17,467 bases of DNA, from contig JAFSNU010000149.1 in assembly GCA_017447325.1 (NCBI GenBank), positions 1 to 17,467 of the forward strand, read 5' to 3'. Shown one piece after another: positions 7,341-13,492 of this stretch. Source of the DNA: Synergistaceae bacterium (GTDB lineage: Bacteria > Synergistota > Synergistia > Synergistales > Aminobacteriaceae). The first letter of the stretch is position 1; every line of letters starts with the position of its first letter. The notes below the pieces were generated by a model. It was not told where the DNA came from, made no database searches, and was given only the letters and a program-made list of their open reading frames with translations. Both the position numbers and the translations under genes were made by a program.

Positions 7341-7832
7341 TTATAGTTCAAAAAACTTGCCGCAATGAGGGCATTTAATTTTCCCCTCTTCTTGAGTGTG
7401 TGTTTTGTCCGCATCAGAATTATTAGCTGCAGGAGCAAAAAAATCATCTAATTTATCTAAATTAGCAACCTCGTCAAATCCAAAATTAGACATGTCGAGA
7501 TTAATTATTCCGTCAAGCTCCTCGTCTAATTTTTTAAAATCCCATAAACTTAATGAAGCAACTTTATTATCTGCAAGTCTAAACGCTTTTACTTGTTCTT
7601 CGTTTAAATCGTCAGCGATTACGCAGGGAATTTCTGTTAATCCTAATTCCTGAGCTGCTGCCAGCCTCGTATGTCCGGCAATTATAATATTATTTGCATC
7701 GATAACGATAGGGATTTTAAATCCAAATTCTTTTATGCTCTCAGCAACGGCGTTTATAGCTTGCTCTGTAATTTTACGCGGGTTATTATCATATTTTTTT
7801 AAATTTTCGATTTTAATATTTTGAATTTTCAT
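7341..7832 (-). CDS. Stand-alone ParB/Srx-domain protein with C-terminal CxxC tail
   Basis: This 163-residue protein starts with a ParB/sulfiredoxin-like domain: NNPR at 16-19, the ESIKEFGF helix, and AGHTRLAAAQELG at 52-64 carrying the GHxR signature. That fold can bind nucleotide and act on DNA. A helical extension with LDMSNFGFDE follows, like the linker in ParB-methyltransferase fusions, but no methyltransferase follows. The protein ends in KCPHCGKFFEL, one CxxC pair that could be half of a zinc knuckle. It precedes the DpdA-like gene by six bases, so the two are probably co-translated. Bacterial dpd clusters also pair the transglycosylase with a ParB-related ATPase (DpdB). Equating them is inference only, since this protein is much shorter. 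Function is not otherwise known. Confidence 0.82.
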   Translation of the reverse strand: MKIQNIKIENLKKYDNNPRKITEQAINAVAESIKEFGFKIPIVIDANNIIIAGHTRLAAAQELGLTEIPCVIADDLNEEQVKAFRLADNKVASLSLWDFKKLDEELDGIINLDMSNFGFDEVANLDKLDDFFAPAANNSDADKTHTQEEGKIKCPHCGKFFEL

Positions 7833-7905
7833 GTTTTATTCTGCTTTTGTATGTTTTTATTATATATTCGCGTACTTTGATGGCTGTTTCATGGTCTTTA
7901 TTCAT
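7813..7905 (-). CDS. Possible 30-residue small protein (weak)
   Basis: An ATG at 7903-7905 overlaps the TAA stop of the preceding gene and opens a 30-codon frame that ends 20 bases inside the ParB-domain gene. It would be a basic helical peptide beginning MNKDHETAIKVREYIIKTYK. It fills an otherwise empty 65-base gap and has stop/start coupling like its neighbours. No Shine-Dalgarno is visible. It may be a remnant of a longer gene or chance. Confidence 0.25.
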   Translation of the reverse strand: MNKDHETAIKVREYIIKTYKSRIKHENSKY

Positions 7906-8323
7906 TATATTTGCTATATTTTAATTTTGTGACCAAATTTAAATCTCTACGGCCAATTTTACCTGCTTTGTGTACAGCTTGATTCATTGCTTGATAGACC
8001 TTACTTGTTAAATCTCGTCCTTTTATTGCTTCAGAAGAGGCTTGCGCAAGGCTGGGCGGATATTTTTTATCTATTTCACGCTCAAGCCTTATCTTAGTAT
8101 CTTCAGCAAATTCTTTGCGTTTTACTTCCTTGTCTTGAACTGCTACTTCTAATTTTCTAATATATTCAGAGCGCGCAGTAGGGCTCATTTTTTTAATTTT
8201 TTCTTTTTCTTTTTTAAAATTTATCTCCGGTTTCCAAGTCTTGGCCGCGTCTCTTATCTCACTACCTGCAAGAACTCTTTCCCCTTTGCTTTTTAACCCT
8301 GAAGATAAACCGCCTGTCCCCAT
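7898..8323 (-). CDS. Basic coiled-coil-like phage protein of unknown function
   Basis: I do not recognise this 141-residue protein. It opens with a glycine/serine stretch, MGTGGLSSGLKSKG, and continues as a highly charged, lysine- and glutamate-rich helical region (about residues 40-95) likely to form a coiled coil. It ends with a basic segment. The glycine-rich start followed by a helix containing RDAAKTW is loosely like the 58-residue protein at 10117-10293, which has LKTAREW. A strong ribosome site (AAGGAGG) lies in the last codons of the upstream gene, only three bases before this start, so the two are tightly linked. The region is very AT-rich by eye. A structural-accessory or DNA-associated role is possible, but nothing shows it. 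Confidence 0.72.
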   Translation of the reverse strand: MGTGGLSSGLKSKGERVLAGSEIRDAAKTWKPEINFKKEKEKIKKMSPTARSEYIRKLEVAVQDKEVKRKEFAEDTKIRLEREIDKKYPPSLAQASSEAIKGRDLTSKVYQAMNQAVHKAGKIGRRDLNLVTKLKYSKYNE

Positions 8324-8326
8324 AAA

Positions 8327-8785
8327 TTACTCCTCCTTTTTATTTGGGTATTTTATCACAAGTTTTTCAGCCGCCCCTACAACAGTAGATAAATTTTTTA
8401 CACTGAAGACATATTGTTTCCGTGTATAGGATACACTTTTACCATTTTCACCTGTAATTACTTTTTTCCCTTTTCTGCTGGTGACTTCATATTTCTCCGT
8501 AATTGTCATTTTTCCAACTGTAGTAGTAGTCGTAAATTTTGTAACTTCAGTTGCCTTTTTTGCTATTTCTTTTAATAAGGCTTGCCGCGCCTCTGGGTGG
8601 AAAAATTCTAAACGCCCACTGCCATTATAATGAGCTCCACTCACTTTTTTAATATCATTATATTCTTCTATATTTGTTGGATTACTCTTAGGCGTTGTTT
8701 TAGGGGGTGTAGTATTTCCTCCTTTGCCCCTATTAATTCCCGAACTTGCCCCGCTGCCTCCGAAAAACTGTATATCAAATATCAT
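8327..8785 (-). CDS. Phage protein with LQFFGG-type N-terminus, unknown function
   Basis: This 152-residue protein starts MIFDIQFFGGSGASSG. That is a version of the N-terminal peptide (x-F/L-[DN]-[IL]-Q-F-F) seen on many unrelated Bacillota phage proteins, including capsid proteins. A low-complexity linker rich in Gly, Thr, Pro and Asn follows (about 17-40). Then comes a small alpha/beta domain, with HPEARQALLKEIAKKA near residue 65 and a strand-rich threonine section (TKFTTTTTVGKMTITEKYEV) that may bind or pack as a beta sheet. The ATG overlaps the stop of the ParB/DUF4417 gene (ATGA). The end supplies the ribosome site for the next gene. Function is not known. Because the same N-terminus recurs at 10293 in this operon, it may be a shared phage targeting or processing tag. 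Confidence 0.75.
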   Translation of the reverse strand: MIFDIQFFGGSGASSGINRGKGGNTTPPKTTPKSNPTNIEEYNDIKKVSGAHYNGSGRLEFFHPEARQALLKEIAKKATEVTKFTTTTTVGKMTITEKYEVTSRKGKKVITGENGKSVSYTRKQYVFSVKNLSTVVGAAEKLVIKYPNKKEE

Positions 8786-9825
8786 CTAAATCGCCCCGCT
8801 TTTATATATTTTATATTAATATTTCCAAAATCATATTTCGGCGGCGTCCCATAAATAATAATCGTTTCTGGCTTGACTTTTTCAATGGCTATATCCATTC
8901 CGGCACACCATTTTTTATGCGCCTCTTTATCTGCTGTAGTGCCGCGCGTTGATACTGCAACAGTGCCGCCGTGTTCTATTCCGTCAAAACAAAATTTAAA
9001 AGTCTCTGCTTCTGCCCACTGCAAGCCAGGAATTACGGTCAACCCATAATCTTGCATCATTTGGCCGATAAGCCGCGACCTATATATATTCCAAATCTGC
9101 ATTGCCAGCGGCATGTCAGTATAAGTTGAAAAATCCGGAGTAAGAGTGCAAGAGAATTTTTTTATTTTTTCAAAATTTTTATACGGCTCATTCCAAATTC
9201 TTTCAAACTCCCAGTCATACATATAAAAATGCACGCCCCGATGAAATTCCTCCGTCTTGTTCTTTTCTACCAACGGTTTGATATATTTAAATCCTATCAA
9301 ATCATCAGGTACGTAATGACAAGCTTTAATCACTGGGAAATTATAATATCCCGCTGTGCGACTCGCATCGTATTCATACAATTTAAATAAATCATATTGC
9401 CGCTCCCGCGCTCCGTCTTGAAAATTTGCCTCAGTTTCAGGAATATAATTATCTAAAACATCTAAATTAAAGCCAGTTAATGTTATATCAAAATTTATAT
9501 CATCTAACTCATCTAATAAGCTTAATAATCTATCTTTGTCCCATTCGCCGGAAATTTTATTCAGTGCGATATTTAACGCCTTTTCTTTTTCCTCCGGCAT
9601 ATCAATTACAACACATTCAACTTCTTTAATTCCTAATTCCTGTAAAGCTTTTAATCTTTGATGCCCGCCTACCACATAGCCGGTCGCTTTATTATAGACT
9701 ATAGGCTCGACATACCCAAATTCTTTGATTGAATTTTTTAAATCATTAAAATCTTTTTTATTAATATTGCGCGGGTTATACGGCGCGGGCTTAAGAGCTG
9801 CGAGTTTTTTTATTTCGATATTCAT
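8782..9825 (-). CDS. ParB/Srx domain fused to DUF4417
   Basis: This 347-residue protein has two parts. Residues 1-130 form a ParB/Srx domain: YNPRN at 16-20, VVGGHQRLKALQELG at 51-65, and a linker with ITLTGFNLDVLD. Residues about 145-340 match the phage family DUF4417, with GVHFYMYDWEFERIWN, LTPDFSTYTDMP and a central PGLQWAEAETF-type stretch ending in VAVSTRG. The ParB part may bind DNA and a nucleotide; the role of DUF4417 is not known. It is the second ParB-type gene in this block; the other is at 7341-7832. The start overlaps the upstream gene by 35 bases. A GGAGG lies about 19 bases before the ATG, which is far for a normal ribosome site, so the start is less certain. A role in plasmid-like partition is unlikely without a ParA gene. 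Confidence 0.85.
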   Translation of the reverse strand: MNIEIKKLAALKPAPYNPRNINKKDFNDLKNSIKEFGYVEPIVYNKATGYVVGGHQRLKALQELGIKEVECVVIDMPEEKEKALNIALNKISGEWDKDRLLSLLDELDDINFDITLTGFNLDVLDNYIPETEANFQDGARERQYDLFKLYEYDASRTAGYYNFPVIKACHYVPDDLIGFKYIKPLVEKNKTEEFHRGVHFYMYDWEFERIWNEPYKNFEKIKKFSCTLTPDFSTYTDMPLAMQIWNIYRSRLIGQMMQDYGLTVIPGLQWAEAETFKFCFDGIEHGGTVAVSTRGTTADKEAHKKWCAGMDIAIEKVKPETIIIYGTPPKYDFGNINIKYIKAGRFR

Positions 9826-10120
9826 CTAAATATTTTATTTTTTTCCTCCCTCTTAATCTCTGAGTTACGTCACTGTCCCCTTTTCTAATGTTTTCGGCTA
9901 TTCTAAAAGCTCCGGTTATTTGAGAGTTAAGTGTCATCATCAGGCTTCTTCTTTCACTATATGTAATTTTTCCGCTCTTGTTCAATGATAATATTTGTTT
10001 TGTCGCTTTATCAGCTTTTTCTTGAATATCAGCCCTGCGCTGTTCGTATAAAGAGTGCGAACGCTCACTGAGGCTTTTTACATATTCATTCTTTGCTTCA
10101 TGGCCTTTTAATGAATTCAA
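9791..10120 (-). CDS. Small basic helical phage protein, TTG start
   Basis: I do not recognise this 109-residue basic, mostly helical protein. It appears to begin at a TTG (10118-10120) that overlaps the TGA of the 58-residue upstream gene (TTGA), a coupled restart. The next internal ATG candidates lie well inside. Residues 1-60 are rich in Lys, Glu, Arg and Gln, compatible with a coiled coil, and the C-terminus is strongly basic (RLRGRKKIKYLDEYRNKK). Its gene overlaps the ParB/DUF4417 gene by 35 bases. It belongs to the same operon of small proteins between the late regulator and the terminase, which often holds poorly conserved phage genes. A nucleic-acid-binding role would fit the charge but is not shown. 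Confidence 0.65.
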   Translation of the reverse strand: MNSLKGHEAKNEYVKSLSERSHSLYEQRRADIQEKADKATKQILSLNKSGKITYSERRSLMMTLNSQITGAFRIAENIRKGDSDVTQRLRGRKKIKYLDEYRNKKTRSS

Positions 10121-10293
10121 TTTTTTTTAGCCTTGCTATACACAAAACTTGCTCCCCATTCTCGCGCTGTTTTTAATATATTCTCGCCAGCCGCTTTAAT
10201 CTCTGCAACGCCGCCTCCACCGCGAGAGCCGCCGCTCTTTCCTGAACTTGAACCGCCGCCGCCAAAAAATTGCAGATTAAAATATTTTTGCAT
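10117..10293 (-). CDS. 58-residue Gly-rich phage protein with NLQFFGG N-terminus
   Basis: This short gene starts at the ATG at 10291-10293 with an AAAGGAA ribosome site about 10 bases upstream. The product opens MQKYFNLQFFGGGGSSSG, continues with a glycine/serine/arginine stretch, and ends in a short amphipathic helix (AGENILKTAREWGASFVYSK) and AKKN. The NLQFF start is shared with many phage structural proteins and with the protein at 8327-8785. It is the first gene after the candidate late promoter. The stop TGA overlaps the TTG start of the next gene. Function is not known; one possibility is a degenerate head-associated protein, another is a leader that enhances translation. Confidence 0.72.
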   Translation of the reverse strand: MQKYFNLQFFGGGGSSSGKSGGSRGGGGVAEIKAAGENILKTAREWGASFVYSKAKKN

Positions 10294-10323
10294 ATATTAT
10301 AAATTCCTTTCTTAAATGAAAAG

Positions 10324-10365
10324 GCCGCTATTGCCTTTTATGTAAGAGTTTAGACAATAAGCGGC
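10324..10365 (-). promoter_or_regulatory. Leader hairpin upstream of the late operon (possible attenuator)
   Basis: On the minus strand GCCGCTTATTG (10365-10355) pairs with CAATAGCGGC (10333-10324), with one bulged base and a 21-base loop, followed by CTTTTC. It falls in the untranslated leader between the candidate promoter and the first late gene. It resembles a weak intrinsic terminator because the T-run is only four bases, and it might attenuate or stabilise the late message. Confidence 0.45.
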
Positions 10366-10414
10366 GGTGATTATTTTTTATAAAGAGTTACACAATATAA
10401 TTTTCACTGGTACT

Positions 10415-10423
10415 ATTGTATCA
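10415..10423 (-). promoter_or_regulatory. Candidate late-operon promoter, extended -10
   Basis: On the minus strand the sequence TGATACAAT gives an extended -10 (TGn plus TACAAT at 10420-10415). No good -35 hexamer is found 17 bases upstream, where CAATTT stands, so the promoter probably needs an activator. The phased A/T tracts (10445-10521) lie immediately upstream, and the ArpU-like regulator is the previous gene. Transcription from here would start near 10408 and drive the operon that includes terminase and portal. Confidence 0.5.
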
Positions 10424-10444
10424 CGCTTTTTAAATAAAAATTGT

Positions 10445-10521
10445 CGAAAAAACTACAAAATTTTGACGAAATTTTACCAAAATTTTACTTAAAAAATACA
10501 TAAATTTTAACTAAAATTACA
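10445..10521. repeat. Seven 11-bp phased A/T tracts (probable curved DNA / activator sites)
   Basis: Consecutive 11-base units start at 10445, 10456, 10467, 10478, 10489, 10500 and 10511. The best are caaaattttga, cgaaattttac and caaaattttac; the others keep an A or A/T run at the same place. The tracts repeat with the helical period, which is the pattern of intrinsically curved DNA or of a cooperative binding array. The last bases overlap the end of the ArpU-like gene. Confidence 0.75.
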
Positions 10522-10969
10522 CACCCAGATACGAGGCCGCCGTATAGACTAACTTTCGCCTCAGCCTTGCGAACACGCGGTCACTTAAATTTAATTCATC
10601 GGCTACAGTTTTTATCTTATTCTTGCCGATATACATAAATTTAAATATTTCCAACATGATTTTATTATCTGAGTCATCTAAATTCTCCGGCGCGTCTAAA
10701 TCTTTTAAGAGTTGCGTGATAGGCTTTGTCCAACGCTCCAACATTTTTATGCGCTCCTTTAACCCCTCAAGCTTTACAAGCCTATCATGAACTGGATCAG
10801 ACGGCTCGCCCGAAAATCCAAAAGTAAGCTGATAATTTTGCGCGTGAACTGAGCCGCCATCTTCTTCTTCTACCCTTAAATCTTCTTTTAAAACTTGAAT
10901 ACAAGCTAAATTTGCTTTATAATCATACAAGCATTTTTCAGTAAATCTAAATACGTCTTTCTGTTTCAT
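10517..10969 (-). CDS. ArpU/RinA-like late transcriptional regulator
   Basis: This 150-residue protein has the plan of the ArpU/RinA phage regulators: a charged helical N-terminal half and a C-terminal sigma-70-like helix-turn-helix at about residues 115-145 (KNKIKTVADELNLSDRVFARLRRKL). Members activate late transcription, often of the terminase operon, and their gene commonly lies just upstream of it. Here a candidate promoter with a poor -35 and a phased A/T array follow within 100 bases, consistent with this protein acting on them. The ribosome site AAGGAG is seven bases before the ATG. It follows a 550-base gene-free region. DNA target and whether it is the only activator are inferred. 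Confidence 0.78.
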   Translation of the reverse strand: MKQKDVFRFTEKCLYDYKANLACIQVLKEDLRVEEEDGGSVHAQNYQLTFGFSGEPSDPVHDRLVKLEGLKERIKMLERWTKPITQLLKDLDAPENLDDSDNKIMLEIFKFMYIGKNKIKTVADELNLSDRVFARLRRKLVYTAASYLGV

Positions 10970-11034
10970 AATAAGCTCCTTTTATAAAATTTGGGGGGAT
11001 ATATTCAAAAAACAAACTTACCCCACTCAAAGCA

Positions 11035-11046
11035 AGTAAAATACGA
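11035..11046. repeat. Direct repeat, copy 1 (agtaaaatacga)
   Basis: The 12 bases agtaaaatacga occur at 11035-11046 and again at 11447-11458, near the two ends of the gene-free region. Each copy is adjacent to a gggggaaga block, although the order of the blocks differs. Confidence 0.85.
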
Positions 11047-11056
11047 CATGGGGGAA

Positions 11057-11149
11057 GGGGGAAGATTATTTCAACTTATTCCTTATATATTTTTCTTTTT
11101 ACACCTATTTCTCTTCTTCTCTCTTATCTTTTTTATATAATCTTCCCCC
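11057..11149. repeat. 13-bp perfect inverted repeat enclosing 67 bases
   Basis: GGGGGAAGATTAT at 11057-11069 is the exact reverse complement of ATAATCTTCCCCC at 11137-11149. The enclosed segment is pyrimidine-rich on the plus strand (long T and CT runs). A partial third copy, GGGGGAAGAT, is at 11435-11444. It may be a paired binding site or a large stem in RNA. Confidence 0.85.
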
Positions 11150-11272
11150 AATAAAAAAGTAGTAAATAAGAGGGTTGAGGTGGGGGTACATGTTTTTTGT
11201 GAAACTCCCCCCAAAAAATGGTCAAAATCGGCTTCCGTTTAGTAATGAACAGGTCTGAAGCCACTTTTAGGT

Positions 11273-11294
11273 AAGGACACACCTACTTGTCTTT
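11273..11294. repeat. Hairpin repeat, copy 1
   Basis: AAGGACA (11273-11279) pairs with TGTCTTT (11288-11294), with one G-T pair, around the loop CACCTACT. It is a degenerate relative of the hairpin at 11352-11377. On the minus strand the loop contains AGGTG, like a Shine-Dalgarno sequence. Confidence 0.65.
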
Positions 11295-11351
11295 TTAGCA
11301 TTTTTTACGTGTTTTGACACAACTTAAATCCTTATTATTACTTAATTTATC

Positions 11352-11377
11352 TCACGGACACACCTCCATGTCCGTGA
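11352..11377. repeat. Hairpin repeat, copy 2 (perfect 9-bp stem)
   Basis: TCACGGACA (11352-11360) and TGTCCGTGA (11369-11377) are perfect reverse complements around the loop CACCTCCA. On the minus strand the loop reads TGGAGGTG, so a GGAGG Shine-Dalgarno-like core would be displayed. Both hairpins are followed on the plus strand by a related tail, ccttat(t/c)attactta (from 11330 and 11385). Confidence 0.8.
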
Positions 11378-11446
11378 CTAAAAGCCTTATCATTACTTAT
11401 TTTATGTCAATTTTTTATTATTTTTTCTATTTTTGGGGGAAGATAT

Positions 11447-11458
11447 AGTAAAATACGA
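11447..11458. repeat. Direct repeat, copy 2 (agtaaaatacga)
   Basis: This is the second copy of the 12-base direct repeat at 11035-11046. It follows a GGGGGAAGAT block at 11435-11444. Confidence 0.85.
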
Positions 11459-11520
11459 GCTTTCAAGTGTTTTATGAACTTATATTCACTTTTATAAAAA
11501 TTGTGAATGTCTGTTTATTT

Positions 11521-11790
11521 TTAAATAAAATTACAACGTACTGCACTTTTAAAATCTCCTTTTAAATTTTCTGCTGATCTAATGGCCGCGCGTTCGTCGA
11601 TTAAATCGTAAATATCTTTATTTGTTTTAGCTAATTCAAGAATAAATTTTATTTCTATGTCAGGATTTTGTTTAAGCAAGGCTGAATAATACGCGCGTGC
11701 TGTATCGTCTCCGCCTTGTAATTCAATGCGCCCGAAGTTATATTCGGGCGTTATGTTATGTTTTGCGAGTTCATTAATCAGCCGCTTCAT
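11521..11790 (-). CDS. 89-residue phage protein of unknown function
   Basis: I do not recognise this protein. It begins MKRLINELAKHNITPEYNFG and is a small, mixed-charge helical protein with a short strand near residues 17-26, ending in a basic segment. Its ATG lies inside the end of the SF3 helicase gene (17-base overlap), so it is probably the last translated gene of the replication operon. The downstream sequence is the gene-free region, with an AT-rich near-palindrome (TTCAC arms at about 11487-11509) but no clear intrinsic terminator. A role in replication is suggested by position only. Confidence 0.68.
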   Translation of the reverse strand: MKRLINELAKHNITPEYNFGRIELQGGDDTARAYYSALLKQNPDIEIKFILELAKTNKDIYDLIDERAAIRSAENLKGDFKSAVRCNFI

Positions 11791-13492
11791 CTTTTAACAA
11801 ATCTTGAATAGTTAAAAAACGTTCGCCGAACTCAAAATAATAATCGCCGTGAATTTTCTTTTCTTTGAAATTCGGCAATATCTGTTTTGCGGTCATTCTA
11901 AACTTGCGTGTAAAATTAGTTTGGCTTAACGCCGTGTGTCCCGTAAGTTTAGTCCATTCGACGTATTTATTATACAGCTGTTTTCTTGAATACTCTTTGC
12001 CGCAGTCCTTTAGTTCTTCTTCGATAAAGGCCGCGAGTGGATTAATCGATTTTCTAAAATCGTCAAGTAACTCAACCTGTTCCGGCGTGTCTGTAAAATA
12101 TCCTTGTGTTTTTAATCTTTTATAGCCCTCGTAAGTCCAGTTGAATATTCCAGGCAATTCTGTTTTTAATTTATTTTCAATATTTCTATCCGCCTTTGCG
12201 CCCTCGAATTTACACGGGAAGTCTATAAAGCAAATACGACGCAGAAAACCTGCTGTATCATCTTTAGCTTTGATATACTCATTGCAGGCTGAAATCATTA
12301 CGCAGCGAGGCTTAAAATTAACATAATTGCGGCCTTTATAACAGCCGTTTATCTCATCGCCTACTACAACTTGTTTAAATAAACTTTCTGCGCCTTTAAC
12401 GCTTGAGCTTGTCTCAGTGCTGATATTTACCATTGAGCTTGCTAAATTAATACGCTGAAACTGGTCAATTAAACTGCTCATTTCAACGTTTGAGACGTTA
12501 GGCTCGCTGAATACGGCTCTAATTAAATTTAATAACACACTTTTACCATTTGCGCCGTCGCCTATCAAGAAAAAGCATTTTTGCAAGCTGCAGTCATCAA
12601 ATAAAATATAGCCCATCATCTCTTGAATAAGCATAATTGAGCTCGAACGTCCGGCCATTATCTCGCTGATAAATTTTTCCCATTTAGGGCATCCAGCTTT
12701 AGCGTCATAATCGTATTCAACCTGAATAGAACTCATATCGGCCTCGCTGTGTTCTCTAAAATTGCCGGTCTCGAGCTCTAACACGCCGTTTCTAAAGTTA
12801 AATATGGGTTGCCGATTAAATATCTCAGTAGTTGTATTTTCTTTCTGTAAATAGCCGATTAAGGCCATGGCGCGGGCATTAGTTGCCCATTGTCCCAATA
12901 TATTTAAAAAATAGCCGCCTATAGCGTTATCGCTGCGCTCAAGCCATACACCGTGGCGATACTCATAAAAGCCTAAGCCCTCAACAAATTTTAATCTATA
13001 TTTATTATTTATCTCTTTAATAATTACAGGCTCTGGCGGCATCTTCAAAGCCTCTTGAAGTACAGTCTCGACCCATTTCGGCTGAAAGGCCGTTATATGC
13101 TCACAGAGTTCGATTAAGTCAGTTTTTTCGACAAAGCGAGCCGCGCTGTGCATAAATTCTTTAAATTCTTTGCGGTCAGTTATGCGGCTTGCAAGCATAA
13201 TTATTCCAGATTTAGCTTCTTTAACGAGTTTAAATAAATCACCTCCGTCCGCGTAATACTCTGATATGTCCTTGTACCCGTCAGGTAAAATCCCGCATAC
13301 AAACTGAATGCGATTTTCGAATAAAAACTCGCACATATCAGTTGTAAAGCGCGACCCCGCTGCATCATTATCAAAGCATACAAATACATGTTTTACCATA
13401 CGGAGCATAGAAGAGACTTGTTTCTTGGCCTCTTTATTGAAATAGCCGGAAATGGGAGATAAGACGCGAAAGCCCTCTTGTTCAAAGCTCAT
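11774..13492 (-). CDS. TOPRIM plus superfamily 3 helicase protein (D5/P4-like), C-terminal part of a split primase-helicase
   Basis: This 572-residue frame begins inside a TOPRIM domain. HVFVCFDNDAAG at 35-46 holds the DxD metal-binding aspartates, but the upstream glutamate motif is in the preceding gene. A D5_N-like region follows (about 190-300). The SF3 helicase core has Walker A GDGANGKS at 311-318, a motif C-like VMISACNE at 398-405 and GFLRRI at 415-420 with the likely arginine finger. A winged-helix-like C-terminus follows. Such proteins prime and unwind phage DNA at the fork. The ATG overlaps the TGA of the upstream frame. Without a frame change the protein lacks half its TOPRIM, yet it could still work as a helicase by itself. 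Confidence 0.93.
   Translation of the reverse strand: MSFEQEGFRVLSPISGYFNKEAKKQVSSMLRMVKHVFVCFDNDAAGSRFTTDMCEFLFENRIQFVCGILPDGYKDISEYYADGGDLFKLVKEAKSGIIMLASRITDRKEFKEFMHSAARFVEKTDLIELCEHITAFQPKWVETVLQEALKMPPEPVIIKEINNKYRLKFVEGLGFYEYRHGVWLERSDNAIGGYFLNILGQWATNARAMALIGYLQKENTTTEIFNRQPIFNFRNGVLELETGNFREHSEADMSSIQVEYDYDAKAGCPKWEKFISEIMAGRSSSIMLIQEMMGYILFDDCSLQKCFFLIGDGANGKSVLLNLIRAVFSEPNVSNVEMSSLIDQFQRINLASSMVNISTETSSSVKGAESLFKQVVVGDEINGCYKGRNYVNFKPRCVMISACNEYIKAKDDTAGFLRRICFIDFPCKFEGAKADRNIENKLKTELPGIFNWTYEGYKRLKTQGYFTDTPEQVELLDDFRKSINPLAAFIEEELKDCGKEYSRKQLYNKYVEWTKLTGHTALSQTNFTRKFRMTAKQILPNFKEKKIHGDYYFEFGERFLTIQDLLKDEAAD

Larger units (their letters stand above)
10970..11520. other. Gene-free 550-base region rich in G-runs and repeats
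   Basis: No convincing gene lies here on either strand. Isolated runs of five or six G or C (for example at 10993-10998, 11050-11054, 11057-11061, 11145-11149, 11182-11186 and 11435-11439) sit in otherwise AT-rich sequence, together with the repeats listed separately. The position, between the replication block and the late regulator, suits a replication origin or a regulatory hub. A noncoding RNA is possible. None of these is proven. Confidence 0.6.

Noticed and set aside
8630..8952. Plus-strand frames overlapping the LQFF and DUF4417 genes
   Set aside because: Shadows of minus-strand genes with recognisable domains.
11105..11191. 28-codon minus-strand frame in the gene-free region
   Set aside because: No ribosome site at proper distance, low-complexity lysine/glutamate end, and it runs through the inverted repeat.
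11382..11410. Perfect TTGACA on the minus strand (11410-11405) as a promoter
   Set aside because: No -10 hexamer at 16-18 bases; the sequence there is AGGCTT.
11487..11509. AT-rich near-palindrome after the 89-residue gene considered as a terminator
   Set aside because: The stem is short and AT-rich with no T-run on the minus strand, so it is not a convincing intrinsic terminator.
10970..11520. tRNA genes in the gene-free region
   Set aside because: No cloverleaf, no TTCRA-type T-loop with matching acceptor stem found by eye on either strand.
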